Source: Sipunculus nudus (lineage: Eukaryota; Annelida; Sipuncula; Golfingiida; Sipunculidae). Taken from it: a DNA stretch of 64,000 bases. A program made the translations under genes and the position numbers. The first letter of the stretch is position 1. The number at the start of each line of letters is the position of its first letter. Where the stretch lies: assembly GCA_026874595.1 (NCBI GenBank), contig CM049306.1, positions 100,369,642-100,433,641 on the forward strand, in the 5' to 3' direction. A model generated the notes under the pieces. That model was not told the DNA's origin and did no database searches. It saw only the letters and a list, made by a program, of their open reading frames with translations. Of this stretch, positions 47,689-59,227 are shown piece by piece.

Positions 47689-49352
47689 AGACTACAGATC
47701 GATAACATTTATAATCACATGAATGCAATATTTTAGTTACGTTCAGTTATGTGAATGTAGGGACATCACAACCAATATTTAAAATATTATCAGTTATTAT
47801 GTAATAGAATATTATTTAATCATTATTGACATATAACAAAAACATAATCCCAGCTGAGAGGGTACATACATGAACACTACTCAAAAATTAATTTAAATTG
47901 CTATTTCAATACAGAGATTCAAAATCTTAAATAATATTAGTTGCTATTTCAATCATTTTAGTTGCTATTTAATACAGAACTTTCTAAATAATTTTTAATA
48001 TGAGTTCTATAAACTACACTTACATGTTGATGATCTCGGGCAACATACATCTTTGCAAATATATATATATATATTAGCCCCTTTCGGATAAGGAACTAAA
48101 TGTACAATGTTGCATTCTACGTGATCTGGATTCCACTCGTTCATTAATCGTTAATTAATAAACAAATTACGCAGGTCTGTTCAATATGTCCCCATCCTCT
48201 CTCATACGTGTGAGGTTGGAAGATGTTTTTATGCTTGTAAACCATTATCTTTCAGAACACCCTTTGCACTCTAGTGAGGTAATGCAAGTCACTAGAACGA
48301 AAATGATATATATAAATAATCATTTATTTTTTATGTACAAGGCAATAAGTACTATGGCAAACTTTATTCTATAAATATGTGAAGAAAATGTCTCAGTTAT
48401 TGATTTAAGTATTCTCTATTAATAATTTATTTTCCCTGGACTGCCATAAAGTTAATGTAAAATACAAAGATTAATATAACATGCTTAATATACTTTTTAT
48501 TGACTTACCTATATAATTCTGGAATGCAAATTAAAGTATCACCTCATAATGAATGAACTTTTATAACATTTTTTAACTATTTAAGTGGCACATGGGCCAT
48601 GACGCTCAGCTTAATTTGACTGGGTGCTCATTTCTTATATTGATGTTATAAATTGTCTGTGAAAATATCCTATCGCTAATGTTACTTTGTTGAAAAATCG
48701 ACAGAAAATAAAAATTTCAGGATTCATAGTAGACCTGCCAAGCCCCCCCCCCCCCCCCAAGGAATATGGATACAATTTGTACCATGTTTGTCTGGGTGCT
48801 AAAAATCATGTTTCTGGTCGATTGCTCGCAGAATATAGGTCACCATGACCCAATTTCAGGTTTCCGAAGGGCATTGCTAAGGACTTCCCTGAATGTCATG
48901 TTAAAAGAGTCTAGGGTAATGGAACAATAAGCGCCCTGTCTGACTGCGCAAAATCATGATTCTTGCCAGTAGCTTGCAGATTATAGGTCATCAAGACCTA
49001 ATTTGAAATGTCAAAGGATATTTGCCCTCATGCATACAATGTGTACCCATTGTCCTGTCACGTGCGGGTTTCCATTGGGATTTGCCAAGATCTCCCTGGA
49101 TGTTGTGTTTGAAGATTTTAGGGCTTAAGGATACAATTGTGCCCTAGCTATCTGACTGTATTTGAAATGTGTAATAAGAATTAAGTTACCTTTTTTCAGG
49201 ATTCAAAGAAGACTTGCCAAAGGCCTCCCTAGACTTTTCAATATAAGGTTCAGAGGAAAATAGATTTGTACCTTGTCGGTTTGGATGTTTAAATTCATAT
49301 ATATATATATAAAGATTTGCCCATAAACTCCCCGGATGTTGCTTCAGAATAT

Positions 49353-49822
49353 TGTTATAAAGACAAATTGCTAAGGGGAAATACTGGGCCGATCCGGGAT
49401 TCGAACCCATGTGGGTGGCGCACAAGTCCGGCGTACCAACCGCTCCGCTTTTATGTCATCCCGTAACACACCCCCTCTTAAGAGCGTTCTGCTATCAGAA
49501 CAAGACTAATTATCCCAGGAGTCACACTTTGGTGAGCTTATTCCCTGGGCCACACAAAGTTTACCGTCATGTTAGACGAGCCACAATTTTGTTACGAAGA
49601 CAAATTGCTCATGTGAAAATACTGGGCCGATCCGGGATTCGAACCCATGTCGGTGGCGCACAAGTCCGGCGTACCAACCACTTCGCCAGCGAAGCAAGCT
49701 TCACTAACAGTTCGGTCCGCTTTTATGTCACCCCGTCACCCCCCCCCCCCCCCCCCCCCCCGAAGAGCGTTCTGCTATCAGAACAAGACTAATTATTCCA
49801 GGAGTCACACTTGGTGAGCTTA
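49353..49822 (-). mobile_element. TRIM copy B, LTR-body-LTR-partial body
   Basis: LTR 49353-49468 lacks about 40 internal bases. The body 49469-49589 has a degraded primer site (GTTAGACGAGCCACA). LTR 49590-49738 is near full length with an altered end. A second, truncated body (49762-49822) follows a C23 run at 49739-49761 that replaces the purine tract. The LTR-body-LTR-body order suggests a multimer formed by recombination or template switching. The B box appears as GGATTCGAACC in both LTRs. Confidence 0.7.
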
Positions 49823-50111
49823 TGTTTCCAAAGACATTTGTCTATGACTCACCTGGATATTATTGCAAAAGATTCTAGGCCTCATGGATAAAATTTATGC
49901 CCTGTCTGACCGTATGGGTGCTCAAAACAATATTTCGGCCCATAAGTCACAGGATATTGGTCACCATGACCTAATTTCAGGTTTCCGATGAAATTTGCCT
50001 TGGACCTCCCTGAATTATATGTCAGAAGGTTCTAGGTCATATGGATACAATTTGTGCCCCGTCTGATTGTCCGGTGCCTAATGACATCTTTTCCTATAGG
50101 TCGCAAAATAT

Positions 50112-50126
50112 AGGTCATGGTGACCT
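50112..50126. promoter_or_regulatory. Perfect ERE-type palindrome
   Basis: AGGTCATGGTGACCT, an exact AGGTCA-n3-TGACCT in a module of element 4. Confidence 0.45.
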
Positions 50127-50268
50127 AAATTCGGGTTTCTAGGACATTTGCCAAGGACGTCTCAGAATGTTACATTAGAAGATTCTAGGCCTAACAGATA
50201 CAATGTGTACCCTATCTGACCTTCTGGGTGCCCAAAATCCTGTTTTCGACCTTTAGGTCGCAAAATGT

Positions 50269-50283
50269 AGGTCACCATGACCT
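50269..50283. promoter_or_regulatory. Perfect ERE-type palindrome
   Basis: AGGTCACCATGACCT in the next module of element 4, 157 bp from the previous site. Confidence 0.45.
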
Positions 50284-50809
50284 AATTTCCTGTTTCCAAG
50301 AAGATTAGCCCAGTACCTCCCAGGATGTTGCGTTAGAAGATTATTCGGCTAACAGATACAATTTGTGCCAATCTGACATTCAAGTGCTCGAAATCTTGTT
50401 TTCGGCCCGTAGGTCAAAAAATATAGGTCTCCATGATCTAATTTCAGGTTTCCAAAGATATTTGCCTAGAAACGCCCAGGATATTGTGTTAGAAAATTCT
50501 AGGCTTTAGAAATACGATTTGTCCCCATCTAACATTCAGGGTGCTCATATGACATCGTTTCCCTATAGGTCGCAGAATATAAGTCACAGTGACCTACTTT
50601 CTTGTTTCAGAACATTTGCCTATGACCTCTCTAAATGTCACGTGTTACAGGTGCCCTTTTTATTGTGTGACACGGGCGTAACTCGTGTTGTAGCGCCCGT
50701 GTCTGGCCGCGTATTGCATTCTCTGTTTAATCCGTACTGTTTGAACTCTCGTTGTCATGCTAGCTTGGGGCTTTCTCGCCTGGCCGAGCCCACGTGTGAA
50801 CTAATATAC

Positions 50810-51242
50810 TGTTACGAAGACAAATATCTGAGGGGAAAACATTGGGCCGATCCGGGATTCGAACCCATGTCGGTGGCGCAGAAGTCCGGCGTACCAACCG
50901 CTTCGCTGGAAAAGCATACTTCACTAGCGAGACAGTTCGGTCCGTTTTTATGTCAGCCCGTAACACACCCCCTCTTAAGAGCGTTCTGCTATCAGAACAA
51001 GACTAATTATTCCAGGAGTCACACTTTGGTGAGCTTATTCCCTGGGCCACACAAAGTTTACCGTCATGTTAGACGAGCCCCCATTTTGTTACGAAGAGAA
51101 ATTGTTGATGGGAAAATCCTGGGCCGATCCCGGAGTCGAACCCAGGTCGGTGGTGTACAGGTCCGGCATACCAACCGCTTCGCGAGAAAAGCAAGCTGCA
51201 CTAGCGAGACAGTTCGGTCCGCTTTTATGTCACCCCGTAACA
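50810..51242 (-). mobile_element. TRIM copy C, most complete, inserted in the solo LTR
   Basis: LTRs 50810-50965 and 51087-51242 (156 bp each; TGTTACGAAG...GTAACA) flank a 121-bp body. In sense, the body starts with the primer site TGGGGGCTCGTCTAACAT (51083-51066) and ends with the purine tract AAGAGGGGGTG directly before the second LTR. The LTR target reads ATATA on both sides (50804-50808 and 51243-51247, with one extra C at the left, or AATATA if the ends are read as CTGTTAC/GTAAC). Removing the insert leaves a continuous solo LTR. There is no coding potential. The 251-codon frame across this region is a repeat artefact. Confidence 0.85.
50855..50908 (-). promoter_or_regulatory. tRNA-like A and B boxes in TRIM LTR (copy C)
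   Basis: On the minus strand, CAGCGAAGCGG (50908-50898) fits the A box with one mismatch and GGTTCGAATCC (50865-50855) is a perfect B box, 32 bases apart. Conservation of both boxes between copies A and C suggests they are a working part of the element. Confidence 0.65.
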
Positions 51243-52183
51243 ATATAGAGACACAGCGATGTTTTTCTAGATGATTCCTGTAACGCGTGTTTACTGTGTG
51301 TTGTGTTGGATTCTTTAGACTGTTCGAGAAGTGGAAAATTCTCGGCTTGGGGTGAGAAGTTATAAATAGGGGGCTGTGTTTTAAACCGAGAGAGAGGAGG
51401 TAAGATTCCAGCGGACACAGACGTGTTTATGTCAGTTTGTGGGAACTGTCCGAGTATACAGTAATTTCAGGGATTCTACTATTACTAACTCTATACAATT
51501 AAATGCTGCCTGACTCAAGTTTACTTTCTGGATTGTTACAAGAGCTTTACATTGGACTGTTATTCTCCGAGAGGATTTGTGTAGACTTTACATCCGGCAT
51601 ATACATCTTACAGGATTTATCGTTGTGACAGTGGTGGTATCCAGGTACTGTGCACTGTGCGCTGTGTGATTATATTGATTTGATTTTATATACTGTTATT
51701 GTACTGTGTAATTGTATTGATTTAGTGTACTGTAATGTTAGGGTTGTTTTAAGAATAAATTATAGTTATTTGTGAATAAAAAAACACTGACTTCTTTATT
51801 CATTTCACATTTCAGACATTTCACGGTGCCTAGTGTTACAGAATCTGTTTTTTTTTATCTCCATTACAAAATTTGTGTTCACCACGCTTACGTGATCTGT
51901 TTATATTAGGTTCCGTAACACACGCTAGAGGATTCTAGGCGTAATGGATATAAAAAGTGTCCCTGTCTTACTGTCTGAGTGCTCAAAATCATGTTTTCTG
52001 CCCGTAAGTCACAAAATTTAGGTAAACACGGTTTAATTTCAGTTTCGAAGGATATTCTCCTAGGACCTCCCTACGTGTAACAGTTAGAATTGTGTTACGA
52101 TTTGTGCCCTGTTAAAGGCCGAACGGACGCTGGAAAAAGGGCGATTGTTATAGCTTAGGTGACTTACAGTCAGCTTAGCTAAA

Positions 52184-52602
52184 AATTATTAATATGTCAT
52201 AAAATGTATGGCCAATCATACCAAAGACAACGTGATAAGAAAATAAAAAATGCAAGTGGGTCCGCTTGGGCAAGAAATGCAAAACGATAAACACACATGC
52301 GCCTAAGTTTATGAATTCTAGTATATATGTACACTGATACAGAGAGTCATTACCGAACAAAAACAAGATAATCAGTAAAATACAAAATATTTTCTAAGTT
52401 TAAAGGTTACGATTTGAGCCCTGTAACGGACGCCAGGAAACTGACGACTGGAAATCCAAGATGAGTCGATCTAAGGCAGAATTCGATGCAAATAGTACCG
52501 TTCGATAATACGAAAACTACAGAAAGCACTCGAGAACGCGTGAATACCTATGACAATATTCTGGATCACCAAATCAGGGATATAACCACGATCCTGATCA
52601 AA

Positions 52603-52657
<55 letters not shown>

Positions 52658-53864
52658 TCAAGGCCAAGAGAAAGTCTGTCACGTTTCACCATCTGAATGG
52701 TTGCATCACTGATCAGATCTGCCAGCCACAAAAAAGGTGGCTTCAACCAGGTGACACCTCTATACATTCATTCCGTTCGGATATTCAAACACCTCGCTTC
52801 CTTAACTTGAGTAAATGAGGACGGCTTCGATTTTTCTTTGATAGATTTGTTAAGAATCCTTAAAAAATAATAATATGCGGATCATGAATACCTCAAAATA
52901 AAACGGGATGTTCGATGGGGGTTACCTAAACCCTTCATCAAATTTCACCAAATCCGTTGAATCGTTTTCTTGAAGTTGCTAACAGTCAACTCAACCCTCA
53001 ACCAACCACGACAAAATAATAATTCCGTGGATATTGATTCCGATTTAAAAATATGTCCATGAGTAGTTCAGATGGTTCACTTAAACAATCATGGCCAACC
53101 TGTCAAACATAGTAGACCTAATCACCTAATAGTTTATAAAATAGTATTATGATATATCACATTGAAGTAAATTGCTACTAAATAAACTAGATTTTCACAC
53201 ACCTGCATGTTGATCTTTATACTGAATCGTTTCAAGGATGTTAAGTTCAGGGGTTTATTCGAAGGTCCCTGTCAAGCTGTGTATCTTTAGAAACCCTGAG
53301 GCGAGCTTTGAAATAGCAGACAACGCTGAAAGTAGCATTTAGTGCATCTGCATTAAGGTCTTATTTGCTATTGGCGTTCACTTTAATGACAGACAAGACT
53401 CACAAAAAATATAACCAGGTTTATTCATTGCTGAAATATGTGCCACGTGTTTGGCCTATGTGCCAAGGGTTTCTATAGGGGTTATAGAGTTTTCTCGGCC
53501 CCTATTCCTATTATGATGTCTCTGTTTATGTGCCACATATATTATTCAACAGGGCATCCGAGTGTATCTACTTCACTGAGAGTGAGAGTGAATGTTTTGC
53601 TCTCCACGTCTGCAAATTTAGTACAAGGGTAATCACAACAATGGATTTATGTTAATATACCTGTTGCGCATTTGATACCTGTATCAATGTGACATAAGTG
53701 TTCATATATGTTTGTTGGTGTGTGTATTTTACGCCGTCTCTTATATGACCTATACATTTTAAAAGTTGCTGTGCTAACCATTGTTTGAATGATAGTTTGG
53801 CAAAAAACATGGGACGCCCCGTTCCCATAGGTCGAAGCATTTTAATTGATATATGTAGAGACAG
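52184..53864. other. Noncoding spacer
   Basis: It contains a TA microsatellite at 52603-52655 and a short remnant of the repeat tail (GATTTGAGCCCTGTAACGGA) near 52411. No gene recognised. Confidence 0.4.
52603..52655. repeat. (TA)n microsatellite
   Basis: A pure TA run of about 25 units. Confidence 0.95.
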
Positions 53865-55712
53865 ACAGACCCAGGGGTCATGACACTCAGCTGACTTGGA
53901 AAACATTCGCAAAAGAAATTTTATCAATGCCAATTTTTATAGATGGTACCCCCATTCAACTTAAGTATAGCTCGGAGGATATGGGTAACAGAAACCTAAT
54001 TTCAGGTTCCAAGGAGATTTTTCATGGACCTGCCGTGATGTCAAATGAGAATATTCTAGGTGCAATGGTTACGATTTGTCCCCTGTTAACGTATGATCGC
54101 ATCTTTTAAGGTATCAAAAAAAAAATTGAGGAACTTCGAAATAATTTTAAAAATAAAATCAAATTACCGCCACCATTTTGCAGGAACTGATAAAAACACT
54201 CCATAATGAATGTGCATACAAAGAATGATGAATTCGTTAGTTGATAAGGAACTGGTGGTTTTATGTAAAATGTTTAATTATACTGGGGGTACTTACAAGC
54301 CCTGTAGCTCATAGGATATGGGTAACAGAGACCTAATTTCAGGTTTCCATGGAGATTTTACATATACGTCTCTGCATTTTAAATTAGAAAATTCTAGGAT
54401 AAATGTTTACGATGTGTACCCTGCATCTTTTAAGGTCTCAAAAACAGAGAAACAATGCATAAAATTCGAGAGAAAGAACATTCAGGTCGCACCACCAGTC
54501 AGCAGGAACTGGTGAAACAGTCCCTGGCGAATATGCATGCAAAAAATCATGGTGACCAATGCATCGGTTGTTTAGATACTGGAGCATTGTATCAAACTTT
54601 AAATTATTATGGGGGTTCGAGCCCCATAGCTTAGAGAATATAGGTAACAGAAAATTTATTTAATGTGTCTGAAGAGAACTTTTAAGGAACTCTCAGGATG
54701 TCAAGTAACAAGATTCTAGGTCCAATGATTATGATTTGTGCCCTGCTTTGGTATCAAATTTTCAATAATTATGGGGGGTATTTATAGACCCCACAGCTAA
54801 AAAAAAATGGGAAACAGAGACCTCATATTAGGTTTTTGAGGAGATTTTTCATCGAATTCCCTTGATGTTAGGTAAGAAGATTCTGGGTCCAGTGGTTATG
54901 ATATGTGCCCTGTTAATGGAGGACTGCATCTTTAAAGGTATCAAACATAGAGAAAAAAATTGCTCAAAATTCTAAGAAATCTCGGTGGTGCCATCAGCTT
55001 GCAGGAACTGGTGAAACACTCTATGATGAATATGCATGCAAACAATCATGGTGATCAGTGCATCGGTTGTTTAGATACTGGAGCTTTTGTACTAAATGTT
55101 TAGTAATTCCCTCGGGGTAATTCTGAGGCCCATAGCGCGGAAGACCAAGAAGACTTTTCATGGGCCTCCAGGCATGGCAAGATACAAGATTCTAGGTCCA
55201 GACATTACAATGTGTGCCCTTTAAACAGATGGCCTCATCTTTAAAGGTCTCAAAAACAGAATAAAAACAATGTAAACAAATCGAATAAAATACTGGTGGC
55301 GCCACAAGTCTGCAGAAACTGATGAAACATTCCATGACCAATATCCATGCAAAGAATCATGGTGATAAATAAACAGTTGTTCAGATACTAGAGCTTTTGT
55401 ATCAAATTTTCCATTATTCTTGGGGATACTTTGGAGCTTAAAGGAGATGGGTAACAGAGACCTAATTTTTGGTTTCCAAGGAGACTTTTAATGGGCAACC
55501 CTGCATGTCGAGATACAAGATGCTAGGTCAATTCGTCACGATTTGTGCCCTGTTAACGGATGATCGCATCTGTATAGGTCTCATAGTTAGAACAAAAATC
55601 GTAAAAACAATTTAAAAAAACAGGTGGCGCCACCAATCTGCAGAAACTGATGAAACACTCCTTGATCAATATCCATGCAAAGAATCATTGTGATCAATGC
55701 ATTAGTTGTTCA
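53865..55712 (+). mobile_element. Pearl/Helentron-like element 5, 340-bp type, right end missing
   Basis: The left end is CAGGGGTCATGACACTCAGC then TGACTTGGAAAACATTCGCA, close to element 1. Diverged units of 320-340 bp carry GGTGGCGCCACCAATCTGCA, TCATGGTGATCAATGCAT and GATTCTAGGTCCA. It stops at TTAGTTGTTCAGACAGAGAC without the terminal hairpin, so the right end is truncated. It is more diverged than element 1. Confidence 0.6.
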
Positions 55713-57981
55713 GACAGAGACAAACCAAGGAAAAGATAGACAAAGACAAACAAAAAGAGAGAAAGACAGGGACAAACAAAGGGACCAAGACAGAGACAGA
55801 GGGTTATAATATGTTCAAGTGAAACATGATTGATTGCGTGTAAATATGCCTGCGCGTGTGTATGTACAGTAAACACGGGTGTACGTTTTTGTAATATATC
55901 AAACTGAGATAAATTTAAACGTGCAGTGACCTGTGGGACTATAAATACTCAACAAACATCTAAAAACTATAAAAGACGACCCTTCTGAAGTATCAGCTGA
56001 GGAGTCACTGATAAAAGGTCACAGAGGTCAAGTAGTTTTTATTGATCAGTCGCTCCGAGGACCACAATGCGCTTCATCAAGAGTTAATCTAGTAGCTCGT
56101 GAACTTCACGCTGAGCCATTAGTACAGTTAAACTACTGAGATATTAAGGCCTTTCAGTCTATTAAAAGGAAAAATAGCTAAGACATGTTAATAAGCATAC
56201 AATGTGTGAAGTCAGCTGAATGATGCCTGTGTTTGTCTATAAACACCAATACACGGGATTTGTAACAAACATCACAAAGTGTGCCTCTGTCAGCGGTCTT
56301 TGTGTAAGTGGATTTAATCTTACTTCAAACTTTGGCTATACGTTACGTTCTACGAATGATACAAACGTTGAACAATGGAAACTTCGTATAGGGTACAATG
56401 TCATACTGGCTGCATGAATGAGTTTGTGGCTTAGTGAAAATTTCAGATATTTATAACGTGTTATTGTATTATTACGTGTTCGTCAGCGCGATAACTCACA
56501 AAATAGTTCACGGACATTTACCAAACTTTAAATGTCCATAGACACTGGTGAGAGGAGGAAGCCTTTTTAATATGGGATCAGGACCTCTAATAGAAGGGGG
56601 AGCACTACAAGTCAAAACCTAATGGACAGATTTCTTTCATATCATGCACATGCATAGATATGAGTTAAAGTATAAAGTCTATTTAAAAAAAGGTTCATGA
56701 ACCTTACTCTGAGGGTGTTCTTGACCTTGAATATTTCTATATTCGGTGAAAAACAACAAAACATTGTTTTTCACGTAGAAATATGTATCTTTCTGAAAAT
56801 CCAAATGAAGTACCTGTCTGATATGTTATCGCAAGAGTTTGAAAACCTGTGACCTTTACCCTGCCCTTCAAGGTCAAATCTGCCGATGTATGGGATTTTT
56901 GTGAACCCCATAACTTGTGAAGTACTGCATCTGTTCCTTCAAATTTGACAAAAAAATATTTCCACTAATACCTCGGATTTTTTCGAAGACTGGTGACCTT
57001 GAGCTTGGTATTCAAGGTCAAATCTGCGAATTTATAGGATTTTTGTTTACCCCAAAACTTTTGAAGTACTGCATCTGTTTCCTGTAAATTTGACAAAAGT
57101 ATTTCCACCAATATCTTGGGATTTTTTTTAAAGACTAGTGACCTTGGTGTACAAGGTCAAACCTGAATAAACGAAGGATTTTTGTGAACCCCATAACATT
57201 TTAATAACTGCTTTTCTTTTCTTCAAATATGATATGTGTATTGTCATCACCAAGATGTCCGAAGTTCAAACAATCATGGTGGCCTTAGCTTGTCAAGTGT
57301 AAGAAGTGCTTCTGAAGAAGGGGCATATTTTACCAGACGGTATGCCTTAATTGTCTAAGGATATTATGCATCTCCGATTCCAAGATATTTCTGTTTTCTA
57401 ATGTAATTACGTAATTGTATTAAGAGGTTTTTCTATTTATAAATGAAAATAGCTTATATGTTATTGCATCTATGCATGGTTTTCATGTGTCCGTCAGCGT
57501 ATTAGCGTGAAAATAATCCCAGGAGCGATTTTCACCCATAGGGCCTGCGTGAACTCCCGTCACTCCACATACGCATATACGCACACATGGAAATACAGCT
57601 TAACTGGCTTGTTTAGGTTTGTCTTTTAAAATTTGTTGAGTTCTACATACCAGTTATATCTAATGTAATAACGTAAAACGCTTCTGCAAAGGCTATTTCT
57701 GAACACTTCGTCAGGTAACGCCAACGCAACGCCGTCGCACCGCAGGAAAATCTGCCTATAGGCAGTCTAGAAGAACTCATCGAAATACCACCCCGTTACA
57801 TACACAGACTTCTGTATATAAAATTAAAGAATATTTGGCTATGCTGCAAACAAGTGAATGCCAAAAGTATGTGTAAACAAGGTGAAATCTGTGATTATAT
57901 TTTAACGTGTATATGTAAAGAGGTACCGAAATCATATACGGGTTTGCGATGGAGGAACAAAGTTCCATTCGGGCCATGTTC
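55713..57981. other. Noncoding, with purine-rich tract and tandem repeat
   Basis: The first ~90 bases are a purine-rich AGACAAAGACAAAC tract. 56690-57350 is the tandem repeat listed separately. Nothing else recognised. Confidence 0.4.
56690..57350. repeat. Diverged ~140-bp tandem repeat with TCAAGGTCA motifs
   Basis: Units carry GACCTTGA, TCAAGGTCAAATCTGC (56868 and 57012), AGGATTTTTGTGAACCCCAT and AAGTACTGCATCTGTT phrases. The style resembles 38830-39130. Confidence 0.65.
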
Positions 57982-58680
57982 TACGCTCCCGAGGCAGCGG
58001 AAATCTTGCGCTTCTAAAGAAGCAACTGATTTTCACGCTGCCATCTTTGACCGTTTATGATATATTTAGACACCAGATGGCGGTTTGTTGTCCACTAAAA
58101 TAAACGTGCGTACGATGTGACAAGCAGCCAATCAGATGCCAATAAACAAACACTCGACAGGAATCCTGGCTCCGCCCATTGCCGCGCTTCATGCGCCGTT
58201 TGATGAGTTTCCGGTCGAATTAAAATTGCTCCCTCTGCATTCTCGCATCATCGACCGATTCGATTATGACATTATGACTGTGTTAGCGTAGCCATGTATC
58301 TGTTGTCTGCAGAACTGAAACCAGCCAGCGAGGTGTGCACGCAGCCTTTGTTGTTACGTTTCGTTTGAATTACAGCTCGCCGGCCGAGCATCCTATGTGC
58401 CCAAGGCCCTAAGCAAACCACGTCAGGGGCAATTCTCTCTGAGCCTGTGGCCTGTTTAGACGGTTACGCTGGGGGATGAGCTGTCACTCAAAAAGAAATG
58501 AATATGATTGGCTCCGTGTATTCCTCGCTTGGCTTTGTCTTCCAGCACAAAGTTTCATCTGATTGGACAAAAATACAGTGCTCCCCTCTGGTGTTGCAAA
58601 GCAGGATACGAGGTCATAACAAACAGCGCTTTACGATATAGGAAGTAGCCCTATAGGTAAAGCGCTGTGTAAAGAGCGTA
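57982..58680 (-). mobile_element. Mutator-like nonautonomous element, 699 bp, perfect 9-bp TSD
   Basis: It starts TACGCTCCCGAGGCAGCGG and ends GTGTAAAGAGCGTA. GCCATGTTC lies directly on both sides (57973-57981 and 58681-58689). It is an inverted relative of 39314-39979. Near its right end ACAGCGCTTTAC (about 58624) and GTAAAGCGCTGT (about 58657) form an additional 12-bp subterminal hairpin absent from the other copies. No transposase frame. Confidence 0.85.
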
Positions 58681-59227
58681 GCCATGTTCCAACTATACTA
58701 TTCAGACGAGTCCTTTCCACAACATAGGCGCGCATGCGCAGAAATCAGAGATCACCAGTCTCGGGTTAACGAACTTCTTACTCACATCTGCTTTCTTGAT
58801 TATATTTGAACATCAGAAGCTTTAGATGCCAGGACAAGCAAATGTATTTATAGCACCAGCAGTTAACTTGCAAAATCTATCACGTACGACTGGATATACA
58901 TGTAGGCAATAGTTTCGTTACGTCTTGATTTTGACTCAGGACGAATAAGCATTGGGAAATTGGTTTATTTTGGGATGACGTTCGCAGTGGAGGATCTAGA
59001 ACTTTGAGAACATAGGGCGCTAATACTGGGTTCGAGGGTTGATTGGTATTAAGAATGATTGATTTCTTGAAATGTGTATACATTTATATATATTTATTTA
59101 TTTGTTTTTATTTATTTATTTATTTAAAATCTAAAGGAACTTTTTATTAATCACAAGTTATAATAACAGGTACCCGGGGGAGGGAATGGAAGGGGGCCAT
59201 ATTGAGAAAATTTTTAAATACGCATTG

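Larger units (their letters stand above)
45267..48589. other. Noncoding spacer
   Basis: It contains a TA tract at 47288-47347, an X-box-like cluster at 47554-47688, and short direct repeats of AGTTGCTATTT near 47890-47970. No gene seen. Confidence 0.4.
50643..51920 (+). mobile_element. Solo LTR of the Gmr1-like family, interrupted by a TRIM
   Basis: It begins TGTTACAGGTGCCC and ends TATTAGGTTCCGTAACA, flanked on both sides by CACG (50639-50642 and 51921-51924). It shares with the LTRs of the 7-kb element, in order, CGCCTGGCCGAGCC, ACAGCGATGTTTTTCTAGAT-like, AAATTCTCGGCTTGGGGTGA, GATTCCAGCGGACACAGA and TACGTGATCTGTTTATATTA. TATA (51361) and AATAAA (about 51755) are present. Its first 150 bases differ, so it is a separate subfamily. 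The 433-bp TRIM copy C lies within it. Confidence 0.8.
48590..52183 (+). mobile_element. Pearl/Helentron-like element 4, invaded by TRIMs and a solo LTR
   Basis: The left end is CACATGGGCCATGACGCTCA. The right end at about 52150-52181 is AGCTTAGGTGACT, TAC, AGTCAGCTTAGCT. About 160-bp modules repeat GGGTGCTCAAAATC, GGCCCGTAGGTCGCAAAATA, GGTCACCATGACCTAATTTC, GACCTCCCTG and GATTCTAGGC. Inserted within it are TRIM copy B (49353-49822) and a solo LTR with TRIM copy C (50643-51920). Without the insertions the element would be about 1.8 kb. Confidence 0.65.

Noticed and set aside
50855-50908. A genuine tRNA gene
   Set aside because: A and B boxes are good, but no acceptor stem pairs and the unit is embedded in a repeated LTR.
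50519-51274. 251-codon plus-strand frame
   Set aside because: It crosses a pearl module, part of a solo LTR and a TRIM, three unrelated noncoding elements.
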